A stretch of 64,000 nucleotides of DNA from Silanimonas sp. (GTDB lineage: Bacteria > Pseudomonadota > Gammaproteobacteria > Xanthomonadales > Xanthomonadaceae). Positions 20,838 to 32,080 of the stretch are shown here, piece after piece. The position numbers were made by a program, and so were the translations under genes. The DNA is taken from the NCBI RefSeq assembly GCF_027530345.1, contig NZ_JAPZQK010000002.1, positions 142,828-206,827 on the forward strand, read 5' to 3'. Every line of letters begins with the position of its first letter. Position 1 is the stretch's first letter. The notes under the pieces were generated by a model. That model did not search any database. It saw nothing but the letters and a program-made list of their open reading frames with translations, and was not told the origin of the DNA.

Positions 20838-21221
20838 TCACAGCCAGCGAGGCAGCAGGATCAATCCCCAACACAGCAGCACGTTGAGGTCGCACAGGAA
20901 CACCGCGGCGGAGCCCATGTCCTTTGCGCGCTTGGCGAGCTCGTGCCACTCGCTGCCGAAGCGGTCGACCACCGCTTCGAGCGCCGAATTCAGCACCTCG
21001 ACGATGAGCACCAGCATCAGGCAGCCGATCAGGATCGCCTGCTCCACGCCGTCCGCCCCCAGCCAGAAGCCCAGCGGGGCCAGCACCAGGAAGAGATAAA
21101 CCTCGAGGCGGAACGAGCTTTCCAGCGTCCAGGCGGCACGGAGACCTTGCAGCGACCACGTCATCGCCCGCCACACCTGGAAGGGGGTGCGCGGGGCGTG
21201 GCTGTCGATGCTGTCGGCCAT
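20838..21221 (-). CDS. dgkA: Diacylglycerol kinase (prokaryotic DgkA)
   Basis: 127 residues with three membrane helices. Recycles diacylglycerol released by membrane-derived oligosaccharide or LPS modification. The family motif EVLNSALEAVVDR carries the catalytic Glu, followed by KRAKDMGSAAV. Normal length. Divergent from the DUF533 gene across a 162-base gap that I could not assign to any clear site beyond a short CGGGG-TTAA-CCCCG-like element. Confidence 0.95.
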   Translation of the reverse strand: MADSIDSHAPRTPFQVWRAMTWSLQGLRAAWTLESSFRLEVYLFLVLAPLGFWLGADGVEQAILIGCLMLVLIVEVLNSALEAVVDRFGSEWHELAKRAKDMGSAAVFLCDLNVLLCWGLILLPRWL

Positions 21222-21383
21222 GTCGCGCGCGGTCCGGATTCAAGGCGAAGTGAAGGCGCGGCAGTGTGCCACAGGGAGGGGGGGGCTGGCCGCCCCGCGG
21301 ACGGGCAGGACCTCCGGCACTGACGGGGGATTAACCCCGCTTTGGCATGATGCGGCGGCCTCCCGCGTGTAGAAGGACGACCC

Positions 21384-22166
21384 ATGTTCGACCCCGAACG
21401 CCTGCTCAAGCAGGTGATGAATGAAGCCCTCAGCGGCAGCCTCGGCGGCAAGCAGCGCCGCCACAAATCGAGCTACGGCAGCAGCGGCCTTGGCGGGCTG
21501 GGTGGCCTGCTCGGCGGTTCGTCGGGCGGATCGTCCAGCGGATCGGGCGGCCTCGGCAGCCTGCTGGGCGGCATACTGGGCAGCGGCAGCGGCCGTCGCA
21601 GCAGCGGCGGCCTGTCGACCGCCACGAAGGCCAAGATCGGCATGGGCGCGCTCGGCCTGGCGATTGCCGCCTATGAACACTACAAGTCGAGCAACCAACC
21701 CGCTGCCACCGGCAGCGCGCCGCCCCCGCAGCCGATGCATGGAGGCACACCGCCTCCTCCGCCGCCGGCCGCTTCGTCCCCGCCACCGGCGCCGGGCGTC
21801 GCCGCGCCGTCGGACGCCGAGCGCGCCGTCGAAGCCATGCACCTGCTGCGCGCGATGATCTGCGCCGCCAATGCCGACGGCCTGATCGACGCCGACGAGC
21901 GCCAGCGCATCCTCGGCAGCGCCCGCGATGCCGGGCTCGACGCCGAGGACCTCGAGGCGCTGGAAGGCGAACTCGCCGCGCCGCTGACGGTGGCCCAGCT
22001 GGTCGCGCGGACGCGCCCGACGCAGCGGGAGCAGGTGTACGTCGCTTCCGTCATCGCGATCGGTCGCGACACCGAGCTCGAAGTCCGCTACCTCGACGAC
22101 CTCGCGCAGCGCCTCGGACTCGACGCCGCCGCGCGCGAACAACTCCACGCCGAACTCGGCCTCTGA
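21384..22166 (+). CDS. DUF533/YebE-like protein with glycine-rich linker and TerB-like domain
   Basis: 260 residues. The N-terminal region MFDPERLLKQVMNEALSG is followed by a Gly/Ser-rich stretch (residues about 30-75), one possible short hydrophobic segment (KIGMGALGLAIAAYEHY), a proline-rich linker, and a C-terminal helical TerB-like domain (ERAVEAMHLLRAMICAANADGLIDADERQRI). This domain order is that of YebE/DUF533 inner-membrane-associated proteins, of unknown function. It starts after a GAAGGA Shine-Dalgarno and is followed 24 bases later by the GYF-AIM24 gene. Confidence 0.82.
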   Translation: MFDPERLLKQVMNEALSGSLGGKQRRHKSSYGSSGLGGLGGLLGGSSGGSSSGSGGLGSLLGGILGSGSGRRSSGGLSTATKAKIGMGALGLAIAAYEHYKSSNQPAATGSAPPPQPMHGGTPPPPPPAASSPPPAPGVAAPSDAERAVEAMHLLRAMICAANADGLIDADERQRILGSARDAGLDAEDLEALEGELAAPLTVAQLVARTRPTQREQVYVASVIAIGRDTELEVRYLDDLAQRLGLDAAAREQLHAELGL

Positions 22167-22190
22167 TTCCCCCCCGCACGGAGATTCGCC

Positions 22191-23195
22191 ATGCACCAGT
22201 GGTACCTCAGCTACAACGGCCAGCAGATGGGCCCGCTCGATACCGCCGCCGCCGTCGCGCAGGCCGCGAAGAACCCGAACGGCCACTGCTGGCGCAACGG
22301 CTTCGCCGAGTGGGTGCCGATCGCCGCCTGCGCCGAGCTGCGCAGCGAGTCGGTGGCCGGCAACGTCACTTCGCCGCCGCCTCCGGCCTTTTCCGGCGGC
22401 CAGCGCGCCGACGTCATCGACTACAAGATCTATGGCGAGGACATGCAGTTCGTCGAGATCGAGCTTGACCCGGGCGAGTCGGCGGTCGCCGAGGCCGGCG
22501 CCATGATGTACAAGGACGCCGTCGTGCAGATGGAAACCGTCTTCGGTGACGGCAAGCAGGCCAGCGGCGGCTTCATGGACAAGCTGATGGGCGCCGGCAA
22601 GCGCCTCGTCACGGGCGAGTCGCTGTTCACCACGGTGTTCTCGCACGCTGGCGGCAGCGGCAAGGCCAAAGTCGCCTTCGCCGCGCCCTACCCCGGCACC
22701 ATCGTGCCGATGACGCTGTCGAACTACGGCGGCCGCATCATCTGCCAGAAGGACAGTTTCCTCGCCGCGGCGCGCGGCGTCTCGATCGGCCTGCACTTCC
22801 AGCGCAAGGTGATGACGGCGCTGTTCGGCGGCGAAGGCTTCATCATGCAGAAGCTCGAGGGCGACGGCCTCGTCTTCGTGCACGCCGGCGGCACCATCAT
22901 GGAGCGTCAGTTGGCTCCGGGCGAGCGCCTCGATGTCGACACCGGTTGCGTGGTCGCCTACACCGACGGCGTCAATTTCGACATCAAGTCGGTGGGCTCG
23001 GTGAAGTCGATGCTCTTCGGCGGCGAAGGCGTGTTCATGGCCACGCTGACCGGACCAGGCAAGGTGTGGATCCAGTCGCTGCCGTTCTCGCGCCTCGCCG
23101 GCCGCATGATGCAGGCGGCGATGAAGCCGGGGCGCGACGAGGGCTCGGTGCTCGGCGGCCTTGGCCAGGTGCTCGGCGGCGACAACAGATTCTGA
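22191..23195 (+). CDS. GYF_2 domain fused to AIM24/TIGR00266-family protein
   Basis: 334 residues. Residues 1-50 form a GYF_2-type domain (WYLSYNGQQMGPLD, GHCWRNGFAEWVP). A short Pro-rich linker leads to an AIM24-like beta domain (residues about 78-325), recognisable from VEIELDPGESAVAEAGAMMY, the glycine-rich GGEGF repeats and LTGPGKVWIQSLP. AIM24-type proteins are widespread, conserved and of unknown function in bacteria; the GYF_2 module is usually a protein-interaction domain. No membrane segment or signal. It ends at a good terminator. Confidence 0.86.
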   Translation: MHQWYLSYNGQQMGPLDTAAAVAQAAKNPNGHCWRNGFAEWVPIAACAELRSESVAGNVTSPPPPAFSGGQRADVIDYKIYGEDMQFVEIELDPGESAVAEAGAMMYKDAVVQMETVFGDGKQASGGFMDKLMGAGKRLVTGESLFTTVFSHAGGSGKAKVAFAAPYPGTIVPMTLSNYGGRIICQKDSFLAAARGVSIGLHFQRKVMTALFGGEGFIMQKLEGDGLVFVHAGGTIMERQLAPGERLDVDTGCVVAYTDGVNFDIKSVGSVKSMLFGGEGVFMATLTGPGKVWIQSLPFSRLAGRMMQAAMKPGRDEGSVLGGLGQVLGGDNRF

Positions 23196-23214
23196 TCGCG
23201 CAAGTCACCGCAGG

Positions 23215-23246
23215 AACGCCGGCCTCGCGCGGGCGTTTCTTTTCTC
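23215..23246 (+). terminator. Intrinsic terminator after the GYF-AIM24 gene
   Basis: AACGCC (23215-23220) pairs with GGCGTT (23232-23237) around a GC-rich loop that can extend the stem; TTTCTTTTCT follows. It lies between convergent genes, 20 bases after the stop. Confidence 0.75.
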
Positions 23247-23250
23247 TGCT

Positions 23251-23679
23251 TCAGCTCGCGATGTAGGCCTGAAGCTGGCCGATTTCCTGCTGCTGCTCGG
23301 CAATCACGGTCTTCAGCAGATCACCGATGGAAACAACGCCCATCAGCGTGCCGTCCTCGACGACCGGCAGGTGGCGGAAGCGGTGGTCGCTCATCATCTG
23401 CATGCAATCGCGAGCCCGATGTTCCGGCGTCACCGTTTTCACCGGACTGGTCATGATGGTGCGCACCGGCGTGGTCGCCGATGCGCGCCCCTGGAGCACG
23501 ATTTTCCGCGCGTAATCGCGCTCGGTCATGATGCCCACGAGGGCGCCGTGCTCCATCACCAGCACCGCGCCGACGCCGCTTTCCGCCATGCGCCGGAGCG
23601 CGTCGAGCACCGGATCGTCCGGCCCGACCGTCACCAGCGGGGTGTCCTTGCCGTCGAGGATCTGTCGAACGCTGCGCAT
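23251..23679 (-). CDS. CBS-domain pair protein
   Basis: 142 residues made almost wholly of two CBS repeats (GALVGIMTERDYARKI and GTLMGVVSIGDLLKTVI), a Bateman module that binds adenine nucleotides. No enzymatic or membrane domain is attached, so it is a stand-alone sensor or regulator. A short C-terminal helix (EQQQEIGQLQAYI) could mediate oligomerisation. Start ATG 23679, preceded by AGGA; the long upstream extension of the frame lies in the glycosyltransferase gene's antisense frame and is rejected. Confidence 0.9.
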   Translation of the reverse strand: MRSVRQILDGKDTPLVTVGPDDPVLDALRRMAESGVGAVLVMEHGALVGIMTERDYARKIVLQGRASATTPVRTIMTSPVKTVTPEHRARDCMQMMSDHRFRHLPVVEDGTLMGVVSIGDLLKTVIAEQQQEIGQLQAYIAS

Positions 23680-23753
23680 CGTCCTGGCTCCCGTCGTGGA
23701 TGCCCCGATCATACGCCGGCGAGGGGCGCGCTCAAGCCACGCCGCCCTGCGGC

Positions 23754-24701
23754 TCAGGCGGCGGGGAGACGCGCCTCGTCGACGATGTACAGCGGCCGCT
23801 GCTTGGCTTCCAGGTACAGCCGGCCGAGGTACTCGCCGATGATGCCGAGCGCCATCAGCTGCAGGCCGCCGAGCAGGGCGATGACCACCATCAGGCTCGG
23901 CCAACCGGCCACCGGGTCGCCCCAGAGCAGGGTCCGCACGACGATCCATACGCCGAAGGCGAAGGCGGCCAGAGAACTGGCCAACCCGATATAGGTCGCG
24001 GCCCGTAGCGGCACCGTCGAGAAGCCGGTGATCCCCTCGAGCGCGAGGTTCCACAGCCGCCAGTAGTCAAACTTGCTGGCTCCGGCGAGGCGAGGCGCGC
24101 GTTCGTAATCGAAGGCCTCGGCACGGAAGCCCACCCAGGCGAACAGGCCCTTCATGAAGCGCTGCCGTTCGCGCAGGCCACGCAGGGCCTCGACGGCGCG
24201 CGGGCCGATCAAGCGGAAATCGCCGGTGTCGCGCGGGATGGGCGTGTCCGACAGCGCGTTGATGACGCGATAGAACGCGGCCGCGGTGGCCCGCTTCAGC
24301 AGTGGCTCCCCGTGACGTTCGGAGCGCCGTCCGAACACCACTTCGGCCCCGGCCCGCCAGCGCGCGACCATGGCTGGGACGAGCTCAGGCGGGTCCTGGC
24401 CATCCGCATCCAGCACCACGACGGCGGCGCCGGGTGGCACGTGGTCGAGGCCCGCGGTGAGGGCCAGTTCCTTGCCGAAATTGCGCGACAGCCGCAGGGC
24501 ACCAACGCGCTCGGGGCAAGCGGCGACGAAGTCCGACAGCAGGGCCCACGTCCCGTCGCGGCTGCCGTCATCGACGTACATCACGCGCACGCGCGGCCCC
24601 AGCGCTTCGGCCACCGCGAGCAGGCGCGGGTGCATGGCCGGCAGCGCCGCCTCTTCGTTGTGGGCGGCGACCAGCAGGACGAGATCGACGGTCGGCATCA
24701 T
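23754..24701 (-). CDS. Polyprenyl-phosphate glycosyltransferase (GT2, DPM1/GtrB-like)
   Basis: 315 residues. GT2 catalytic domain with [20 protein letters not shown] (first Asp motif), [10 protein letters not shown] (DxD-like) and two C-terminal membrane segments (about 230-255 and 268-290). This architecture transfers a sugar from NDP-sugar to undecaprenyl phosphate at the inner membrane, as in GtrB, ArnC or DPM1-like enzymes. The sugar is unknown. The start ATG 24701 (or ATG 24698) overlaps the mtgA stop, coupling it to a peptidoglycan glycosyltransferase. Confidence 0.87.
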   Translation of the reverse strand: MMPTVDLVLLVAAHNEEAALPAMHPRLLAVAEALGPRVRVMYVDDGSRDGTWALLSDFVAACPERVGALRLSRNFGKELALTAGLDHVPPGAAVVVLDADGQDPPELVPAMVARWRAGAEVVFGRRSERHGEPLLKRATAAAFYRVINALSDTPIPRDTGDFRLIGPRAVEALRGLRERQRFMKGLFAWVGFRAEAFDYERAPRLAGASKFDYWRLWNLALEGITGFSTVPLRAATYIGLASSLAAFAFGVWIVVRTLLWGDPVAGWPSLMVVIALLGGLQLMALGIIGEYLGRLYLEAKQRPLYIVDEARLPAA

Positions 24702-25468
24702 CGCTCCAGCTTAGCGGGGTCGACGCCGGGCACGCCGCAGCAGGCCGCGAGGTAGTGCGGCCCATCGAGATTGCGCGCCTGCCGGGCGATCCACGCCGCA
24801 CGGCGCTGCGCGTAGGGGCCCGGCGCCCCCACGCTGTAGCGCTTCGGGCTGGGCAGCACGGCGGCGAGCCGGGCGCTCTCGGCGGCATTCAGGCGCTGCG
24901 CCGGCTTGCCGAAATACGCCTGCGCGGCGGCTTCCGCCCCGTACACGCCATCGCCGAACTCGGCGATGTTCGCGTACACCTCGAGGATGCGCTGCTTCGG
25001 CCAGAACAGCTCGATCAGCAACGTGTACCAGGCCTCCAGCCCCTTGCGCAGCCAGCTGCGACCGTCCCAGAGAAACAGGTTCTTCGCCACCTGCTGGCTG
25101 ATGGTGCTGGCACCGCGCATCGGTCGCCCGCGCGCGTTGTTTTCGAGCGCCTTGTCGATGGCGGCCAGGTCGAAGCCGGCATGCGACGGGAACTGCTGGT
25201 CCTCCGCCGCCACCAGGGCGATCGGCAGCTCGGGCGAGAGCGCGTCCCAGTCGGCCCATTCGTACCGCAAGGTGAAGCCGGCCTCGTCGCTCCCGAAGGC
25301 CTGCCACTGGCGGTCGAGCATGAAGGCGCTGGTCGGCGGGTCGATCACCCGCAAGGCCAGCACCTGCAAGGCCGTCACCACGACGAACAGCAGCGGCACG
25401 CCCCAGGCGATCCGGAACAGCCAGGCACGCCATCCCCGTCGTCCGCCGCGCCGTGCGTTCCGCCTCAT
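24698..25468 (-). CDS. mtgA: Monofunctional biosynthetic peptidoglycan transglycosylase
   Basis: 256 residues. One N-terminal membrane anchor (residues about 15-37) and a GT51 domain. Polymerises lipid II glycan strands without transpeptidation. Catalytic Glu in [14 protein letters not shown], followed by [42 protein letters not shown] and LPSPKRYS. Length matches MtgA. Start ATG 25468 is the first before the basic anchor [12 protein letters not shown]; the longer upstream frame runs antisense to hslO. Confidence 0.94.
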   Translation of the reverse strand: MRRNARRGGRRGWRAWLFRIAWGVPLLFVVVTALQVLALRVIDPPTSAFMLDRQWQAFGSDEAGFTLRYEWADWDALSPELPIALVAAEDQQFPSHAGFDLAAIDKALENNARGRPMRGASTISQQVAKNLFLWDGRSWLRKGLEAWYTLLIELFWPKQRILEVYANIAEFGDGVYGAEAAAQAYFGKPAQRLNAAESARLAAVLPSPKRYSVGAPGPYAQRRAAWIARQARNLDGPHYLAACCGVPGVDPAKLER

Positions 25469-25552
25469 CGCCGCCCCCGCGCTACCATTCGCATCCCCGA
25501 ATCCGACCGAGCGCGAAGCGTGGCGTCCCGACGCCGCGCTGTCCATGCACCG

Positions 25553-26443
25553 ATGGCGAATCCCGACACCCTCACCCGTTTCCTGATCGAAGACACCGGC
25601 GTCCGCGGCGTGCTCGTCAGCCTCGACGCCACCTGGCAGGAGATCCGCGCGCGCGCCGATTACCCCGAGGCCGTCGGACACCTGCTCGGCGAGGCCGCCG
25701 CCGCCGCCGCGCTGTTCTGCGGACACGTCAAGGTCGACGGCCGTCTGAGCTTGCAGCTGCGCGGTACCGGCGCCCTGCGCACCCTGTTCGCAGAGTGCAC
25801 TTCTCAGGGCACGCTGCGCGGCCTTGCCCGCCACGAGGGCGACCTGCCGGCCGTGCTCGGCCCGCGTGATTTCGGCGAGGGCTCGATGCTGGCCATTACC
25901 ATCGAAACGCTGCCGCCCGGCCAGCGCGAGGTGCAGCGCTACCAGGGCCTGGTCGGGCTGCAGGAGGACACCCTGTCCGAGGCGCTGACCGCCTACTTCC
26001 GCCAGTCCGAGCAGTTGCCCACCGCCCTGCTGCTGGCCGCCGACGGGTCGCGTGCGGCGGGCCTGCTGTTGCAGCTGCTCCCCGATGCCGATCGCGAGGG
26101 GGACGGCTGGGCGCGGGTCGAAGCCCTGTTCGGCACCCTCGGCTCGGCGGAGTTGCTGGCCGGCCCCGACACCGACCTGCTCTGGCGCCTGTTCCACGAG
26201 GACGGCGTGCGGCTCCTGTCGGATCAGCCCCTGCGCTTCGCCTGCTCCTGTTCGCAGGCCCGGGTGGAGGACATGCTGCGCGGCCTAGGCGAAACCGAGG
26301 CTCTGGCCGCCGCCGAGAGCGGTGAGGCGCAGATCCACTGCGAGTTCTGCGGCAAGGAATACCGGCTGGCGAAGGACGCGATCAGCGCGCTGTTCACCCC
26401 CCAGGCCCAGGCGAACGTCAGCGGCCCGAAGGGCCTGCAGTAG
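25553..26443 (+). CDS. hslO: Redox-regulated holdase chaperone Hsp33
   Basis: 296 residues. Activated by oxidation: zinc release and disulfide formation in the C-terminal switch. The four zinc cysteines are present as CSCS and CEFC with the usual spacing of about 30 residues. The N-terminal half has the typical [14 protein letters not shown] and YQGLVGL segments. ATG 25553 is supported by homology start [11 protein letters not shown]; a longer open frame upstream is arginine/proline-rich noise. Divergent from mtgA over 84 bases. Confidence 0.95.
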   Translation: MANPDTLTRFLIEDTGVRGVLVSLDATWQEIRARADYPEAVGHLLGEAAAAAALFCGHVKVDGRLSLQLRGTGALRTLFAECTSQGTLRGLARHEGDLPAVLGPRDFGEGSMLAITIETLPPGQREVQRYQGLVGLQEDTLSEALTAYFRQSEQLPTALLLAADGSRAAGLLLQLLPDADREGDGWARVEALFGTLGSAELLAGPDTDLLWRLFHEDGVRLLSDQPLRFACSCSQARVEDMLRGLGETEALAAAESGEAQIHCEFCGKEYRLAKDAISALFTPQAQANVSGPKGLQ

Positions 26444-26500
26444 GCAGGCCCCGTGGGGCGTTCCGGCACCCCGCACCCCGAACCGACCGCGGCGGCACTG

Positions 26501-26528
26501 TTGTTAAAAGTGCGTAAAGTGATACCCT
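26501..26528 (+). promoter_or_regulatory. Candidate promoter of the following secreted protein gene
   Basis: TTGTTA (26501-26506) and TACCCT (26523-26528) with a 16-base spacer in an AT-rich patch (TTAAAAGTGCGTAAAGTGATA) unusual for the surroundings. The match is only moderate. Confidence 0.4.
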
Positions 26529-26572
26529 GCACGGCCGGGAACTCCTTGCCCGGTCGATAGTCCGACTTTCGC

Positions 26573-27529
26573 ATGCGCACCGCTCTCGCCATCGCTCTCG
26601 CCGCCGCCCTTGCGCTCCCCAGCGCAGGCGTCACGGCACAGGCGGTCGATGCGGTGCCGACGCCGCCCGCCGCAACCTCGATGGACCCGTCCTCGATGCC
26701 GGTGCCGGTCTGGAACCGCGACAGCGGCGAACTGCAGGCCGTGCTCTGGATCGACACGTCGACCTTGCCGGGCCATGACAGCGCCGCAGCCTCGCTGGGC
26801 ACGCGCTGGTCGCGACGCGACGGCAGCCTGACGGCTGGCCTGTCGGCGAGCGCCGAGCCGCGCTATGGCCTGCTGTGCGGCGATGCCAGCGACGGTGGCG
26901 GCGACGCCAGCACTCTCGATGATCATTGTCTGGTCACCCAGCTGGCGCGCCCCGCGGCCCCGGCGAACGGCCAGCTCACCGCCCAACTGGGCACCCGCAT
27001 CGGGCGCAGCGACTGGACGGGCTTCAGCTCGGTCCGCCGCAGCAGTGCGGACAGCCTGCTTCCGGGCACCTCGCTCTCCCTCGCCACGCCGGAACTCGCG
27101 CCGCTCGCCGGCCTGCCGGGCGTGGGCTTCGAACAGAACGACCTCGGCATCGTCGGTGATCTCAAGATCGGCGAGCAGGGCTGGATCCGCCTCGGCGGCA
27201 GCGTCGCCCGCGCGCGCCTGCTGCCGGCCAACAGCATGCTGCTCGGCGGCGTCGCGCCGCGCTGGAACAGCCGCACCCTGAGCGTGGGCGGCGGCTACGG
27301 CGCGATCGGCGGCGAAGTGGTCGGCCGCGTCGTCCGCGTTCCGGGCGAACGCGAAAGCTACGGCACCCTCGGCCTCGGCCTGACCTGGCGCACCCCGTGG
27401 TCCGGTCGCCTGACCGTCGGCGCGCAGAACCTCATGAGCACCGGCGAGAACCCGGTCGCGCCGCGCGCCAAGGCCGACGAGCGCCAAGAGGGCCGCGTGC
27501 CCTACGTCCGCTACCAGCAAGATCTCTGA
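26573..27529 (+). CDS. Secreted or outer-membrane protein of unknown function
   Basis: 318 residues. Signal peptide at 1-22 (LALPSAGVTAQA). The mature part shows repeated alternating polar/hydrophobic strands with Gly-rich turns (GGYGAIGGEVVGRVVRV, SYGTLGLGLTWRTPW, RLTVGAQNLM), suggesting a small beta-barrel or beta-rich periplasmic protein, with one cysteine pair (LLCG, DHCLV). I recognise no family. No good Shine-Dalgarno precedes ATG 26573. It converges on another unknown secreted protein, with a strong palindrome between them. Confidence 0.7.
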   Translation: MRTALAIALAAALALPSAGVTAQAVDAVPTPPAATSMDPSSMPVPVWNRDSGELQAVLWIDTSTLPGHDSAAASLGTRWSRRDGSLTAGLSASAEPRYGLLCGDASDGGGDASTLDDHCLVTQLARPAAPANGQLTAQLGTRIGRSDWTGFSSVRRSSADSLLPGTSLSLATPELAPLAGLPGVGFEQNDLGIVGDLKIGEQGWIRLGGSVARARLLPANSMLLGGVAPRWNSRTLSVGGGYGAIGGEVVGRVVRVPGERESYGTLGLGLTWRTPWSGRLTVGAQNLMSTGENPVAPRAKADERQEGRVPYVRYQQDL

Positions 27530-27534
27530 TCGCC

Positions 27535-27556
27535 CGCGTGGCCCGAGGGCCACGCG
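27535..27556. terminator. 22-bp palindrome between convergent genes, candidate bidirectional terminator
   Basis: CGCGTGGCCC (27535-27544) and GGGCCACGCG (27547-27556) around GA form a perfect GC-rich hairpin. It begins five bases after one stop and ends 15 bases before the other. There is no T-run on either side, so termination is inferred from position. Confidence 0.5.
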
Positions 27557-27571
27557 ATGCGAACTGCGGGG

Positions 27572-28096
27572 TCAGCAGTTCCCCACGCCGTTGACTTGGA
27601 CGCAAGTCGGAGCCTGCAGGCGATCGACCGCCTCGCGCGCACGGCCGCGCCGAGCCTCGCGATCCCTCACCCTCTCGCAGACCACTTGGGGGATGCGCGA
27701 TCCGGTGGGCGCGTCGTCGCGGCAGATCAAGCCGTTCTCGCGCTGGCGCTCGATGATCGCGGTGAACGTCGACTGGGCGTTGAAGAACTCGATGCGCTGC
27801 GGCGTGGAGAGGTCGGCGATGGATCGCTTGCCGTCCAGCAGCCGACGCAAGGTCGACCATGAATCCTCGAGCTCGTTGCGCCGGGCGCGGGACAGGCGGC
27901 CGAGATCGCCCGCGTTCACCTGCAGCATGATCTCGCGGCGCTGCGCGAGGTAATCCTCGACGTCGACGGCGTCGAGCGCGTCCTCACCGACATCGGGAGA
28001 ACCGGACTCACCAGCGGGGGCTCCCGCGAGGAGCGGGCTGCAGAGGAAAGCCGCCAGCACGGCGAGCAGAAAACGGGACGGGAGGAGGCGACGCAT
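27572..28096 (-). CDS. Secreted helical protein of unknown function
   Basis: 174 residues. Signal peptide 1-24 (LLAVLAAFLCSPLLAG). The mature chain is mostly charged helix (LAQRREIMLQVNAGDLGRLS, LEDSWSTLRRLLDGKRSIADL, QRIEFFNAQSTFTAII) and ends with a cysteine-containing tail in which ICRDD, VVCERVRDRE and the terminal PTCVQVNGVGNC can form disulfides. I do not recognise the family. Start ATG 28096 has AAGGAG eight bases upstream. It is read in the same direction as the binding protein gene at 28153-28932, 56 bases downstream of its stop, so the two could share a transcript. Confidence 0.72.
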   Translation of the reverse strand: MRRLLPSRFLLAVLAAFLCSPLLAGAPAGESGSPDVGEDALDAVDVEDYLAQRREIMLQVNAGDLGRLSRARRNELEDSWSTLRRLLDGKRSIADLSTPQRIEFFNAQSTFTAIIERQRENGLICRDDAPTGSRIPQVVCERVRDREARRGRAREAVDRLQAPTCVQVNGVGNC

Positions 28097-28152
28097 GGGA
28101 ACTCCTTGAATCAAAGGCGGCGGGGGGAAGCTGCCGGCACTTGGGCCGGCGA

Positions 28153-28932
28153 TCAACCCCCAGCATTGTCGGCGGGCGCAGGCGACGCAAGTGCCTCCCA
28201 CACCGACTCGACAAGGGCCGGATCCTGCGCCACGCGCTGTGCCGAGAACTGGACGTGGTAGGCGCGCCGCGTGAGCAGCTGCGGCATGAGCTCGAGCCGT
28301 GCCGACAGCGCTTGGTTGGCAGCGAGATGGAAAGCCGCGTCGCCGTAGCTCATCGCCGCGGCCTCGACGGGACTCCGCAGCACGCGGTCAAGCAAGCCCC
28401 GCGGCTTCCGCGTCCGGTCGTCGATCCGAAGACCCAGCGAACGGAGTTCCCTCGCCGCCTCCGAACCGGGGACGGCCGCGATCGGGGTGCGGAGATTGCT
28501 GAGCACCTCGGCCGCTGTTCCACCCTGCACGACATCGCGCTCACGGACCACGGCCACGCCTTCGACGAACAGCGCACGGCGTCCGCTTTCGGACGCCTCG
28601 GGCGGAAACGCCCCGACCCAGGCGACGGTCTCGTCGAACGGCACGCCAAGCATCCCGTCGTGCCGGCCGTTGGCGACGGCGAGCTGGCAGTCCGAGGCAG
28701 CCATCGCGACGAAATCGAAACGGGCGTTCAAGGCCTCGGCGACGGAACGCATCCGGGCGATGGCCTCGCCCCGGCCGTCCGGCCCGAGCCAATGGGAGTC
28801 CCGCTTTGCCTCGTAGCAGAAGCTCAGCGCGACGGGTACGGGCACCGCGGCGGCATCGGCCTCCGCCGCCGACACCGGCGCGCCCCACAGCAGACCCGCC
28901 GACAGCAGACCCGCGAAGCACAGGTTACGCAT
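28153..28932 (-). CDS. Periplasmic solute-binding-like protein, orphan (second copy type)
   Basis: 259 residues with a signal peptide (LLSAGLLWGAPVSAAEA). The mature part fits an SBP_bac_3-like fold: a first lobe VALSFCYEAKRD, then NARFDFVAMAASDCQLAVANGRHDGMLG, a hinge, and GTAAEVLSNLRTPIAAVPGS. No transporter genes are nearby. Start ATG 28932 follows GGAGG; a longer frame upstream runs through the terminator hairpin and is rejected. The Shine-Dalgarno lies directly against the T-run of the terminator of the upstream TonB receptor gene, so its expression may depend on read-through. Ligand unknown. Confidence 0.7.
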   Translation of the reverse strand: MRNLCFAGLLSAGLLWGAPVSAAEADAAAVPVPVALSFCYEAKRDSHWLGPDGRGEAIARMRSVAEALNARFDFVAMAASDCQLAVANGRHDGMLGVPFDETVAWVGAFPPEASESGRRALFVEGVAVVRERDVVQGGTAAEVLSNLRTPIAAVPGSEAARELRSLGLRIDDRTRKPRGLLDRVLRSPVEAAAMSYGDAAFHLAANQALSARLELMPQLLTRRAYHVQFSAQRVAQDPALVESVWEALASPAPADNAGG

Positions 28933-28945
28933 TGTCACGACCTCC

Positions 28946-28978
28946 AAAAAAAAGTGCCCGCGAACGGGTCGCGGGCAC
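28946..28978 (-). terminator. Intrinsic terminator after the TonB-dependent receptor, inside the binding-protein leader
   Basis: On the minus strand a 9-bp stem (28978-28970 with 28962-28954; arms GTGCCCGCG and CGCGGGCAC) is followed directly by eight U residues (28953-28946). It lies 74 bases after the receptor stop and ends 14 bases before the ATG of the next gene. Confidence 0.9.
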
Positions 28979-29051
28979 GAATCCATCAGGTTGCGGGCCC
29001 GATACCCCCCGGCATGATGCCGGAGGGAGCGGGTGACCGATGTGCCCTAGG

Positions 29052-31901
<2,850 letters not shown>

Positions 31902-31984
31902 TGAGTTTCTCTCCAACGTATGAGCGGATTCGGGAATCCAGTGATATGCCGACGGTACCGAGGGGACGTTCCGCGACCTCCCGA

Positions 31985-32009
31985 GCATAACGCAATGTTT
32001 ACGTTATGC
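31985..32009. promoter_or_regulatory. Inverted repeat upstream of the TonB receptor gene, candidate operator
   Basis: GCATAACG (31985-31992) and CGTTATGC (32002-32009) with a 9-base AT-rich spacer. An AT-rich perfect 8-bp palindrome is rare in this GC-rich DNA, and its place 84-108 bases before the receptor ATG fits an operator or a promoter with a regulator site. The regulator is unknown. Confidence 0.55.
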
Positions 32010-32080
32010 AAATCCGCTGAGCGCGAGGGCGGGCGCCCAGATGAAGAGCGCCGTTTCGCACCGATTGCTGCTGCATCGCA

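Noticed and set aside
21324..21339. CGGGG-GATTAA-CCCCG-like element between dgkA and the DUF533 gene
   Set aside because: Short, GC-rich and imperfect; not separable from background palindromes in this DNA.
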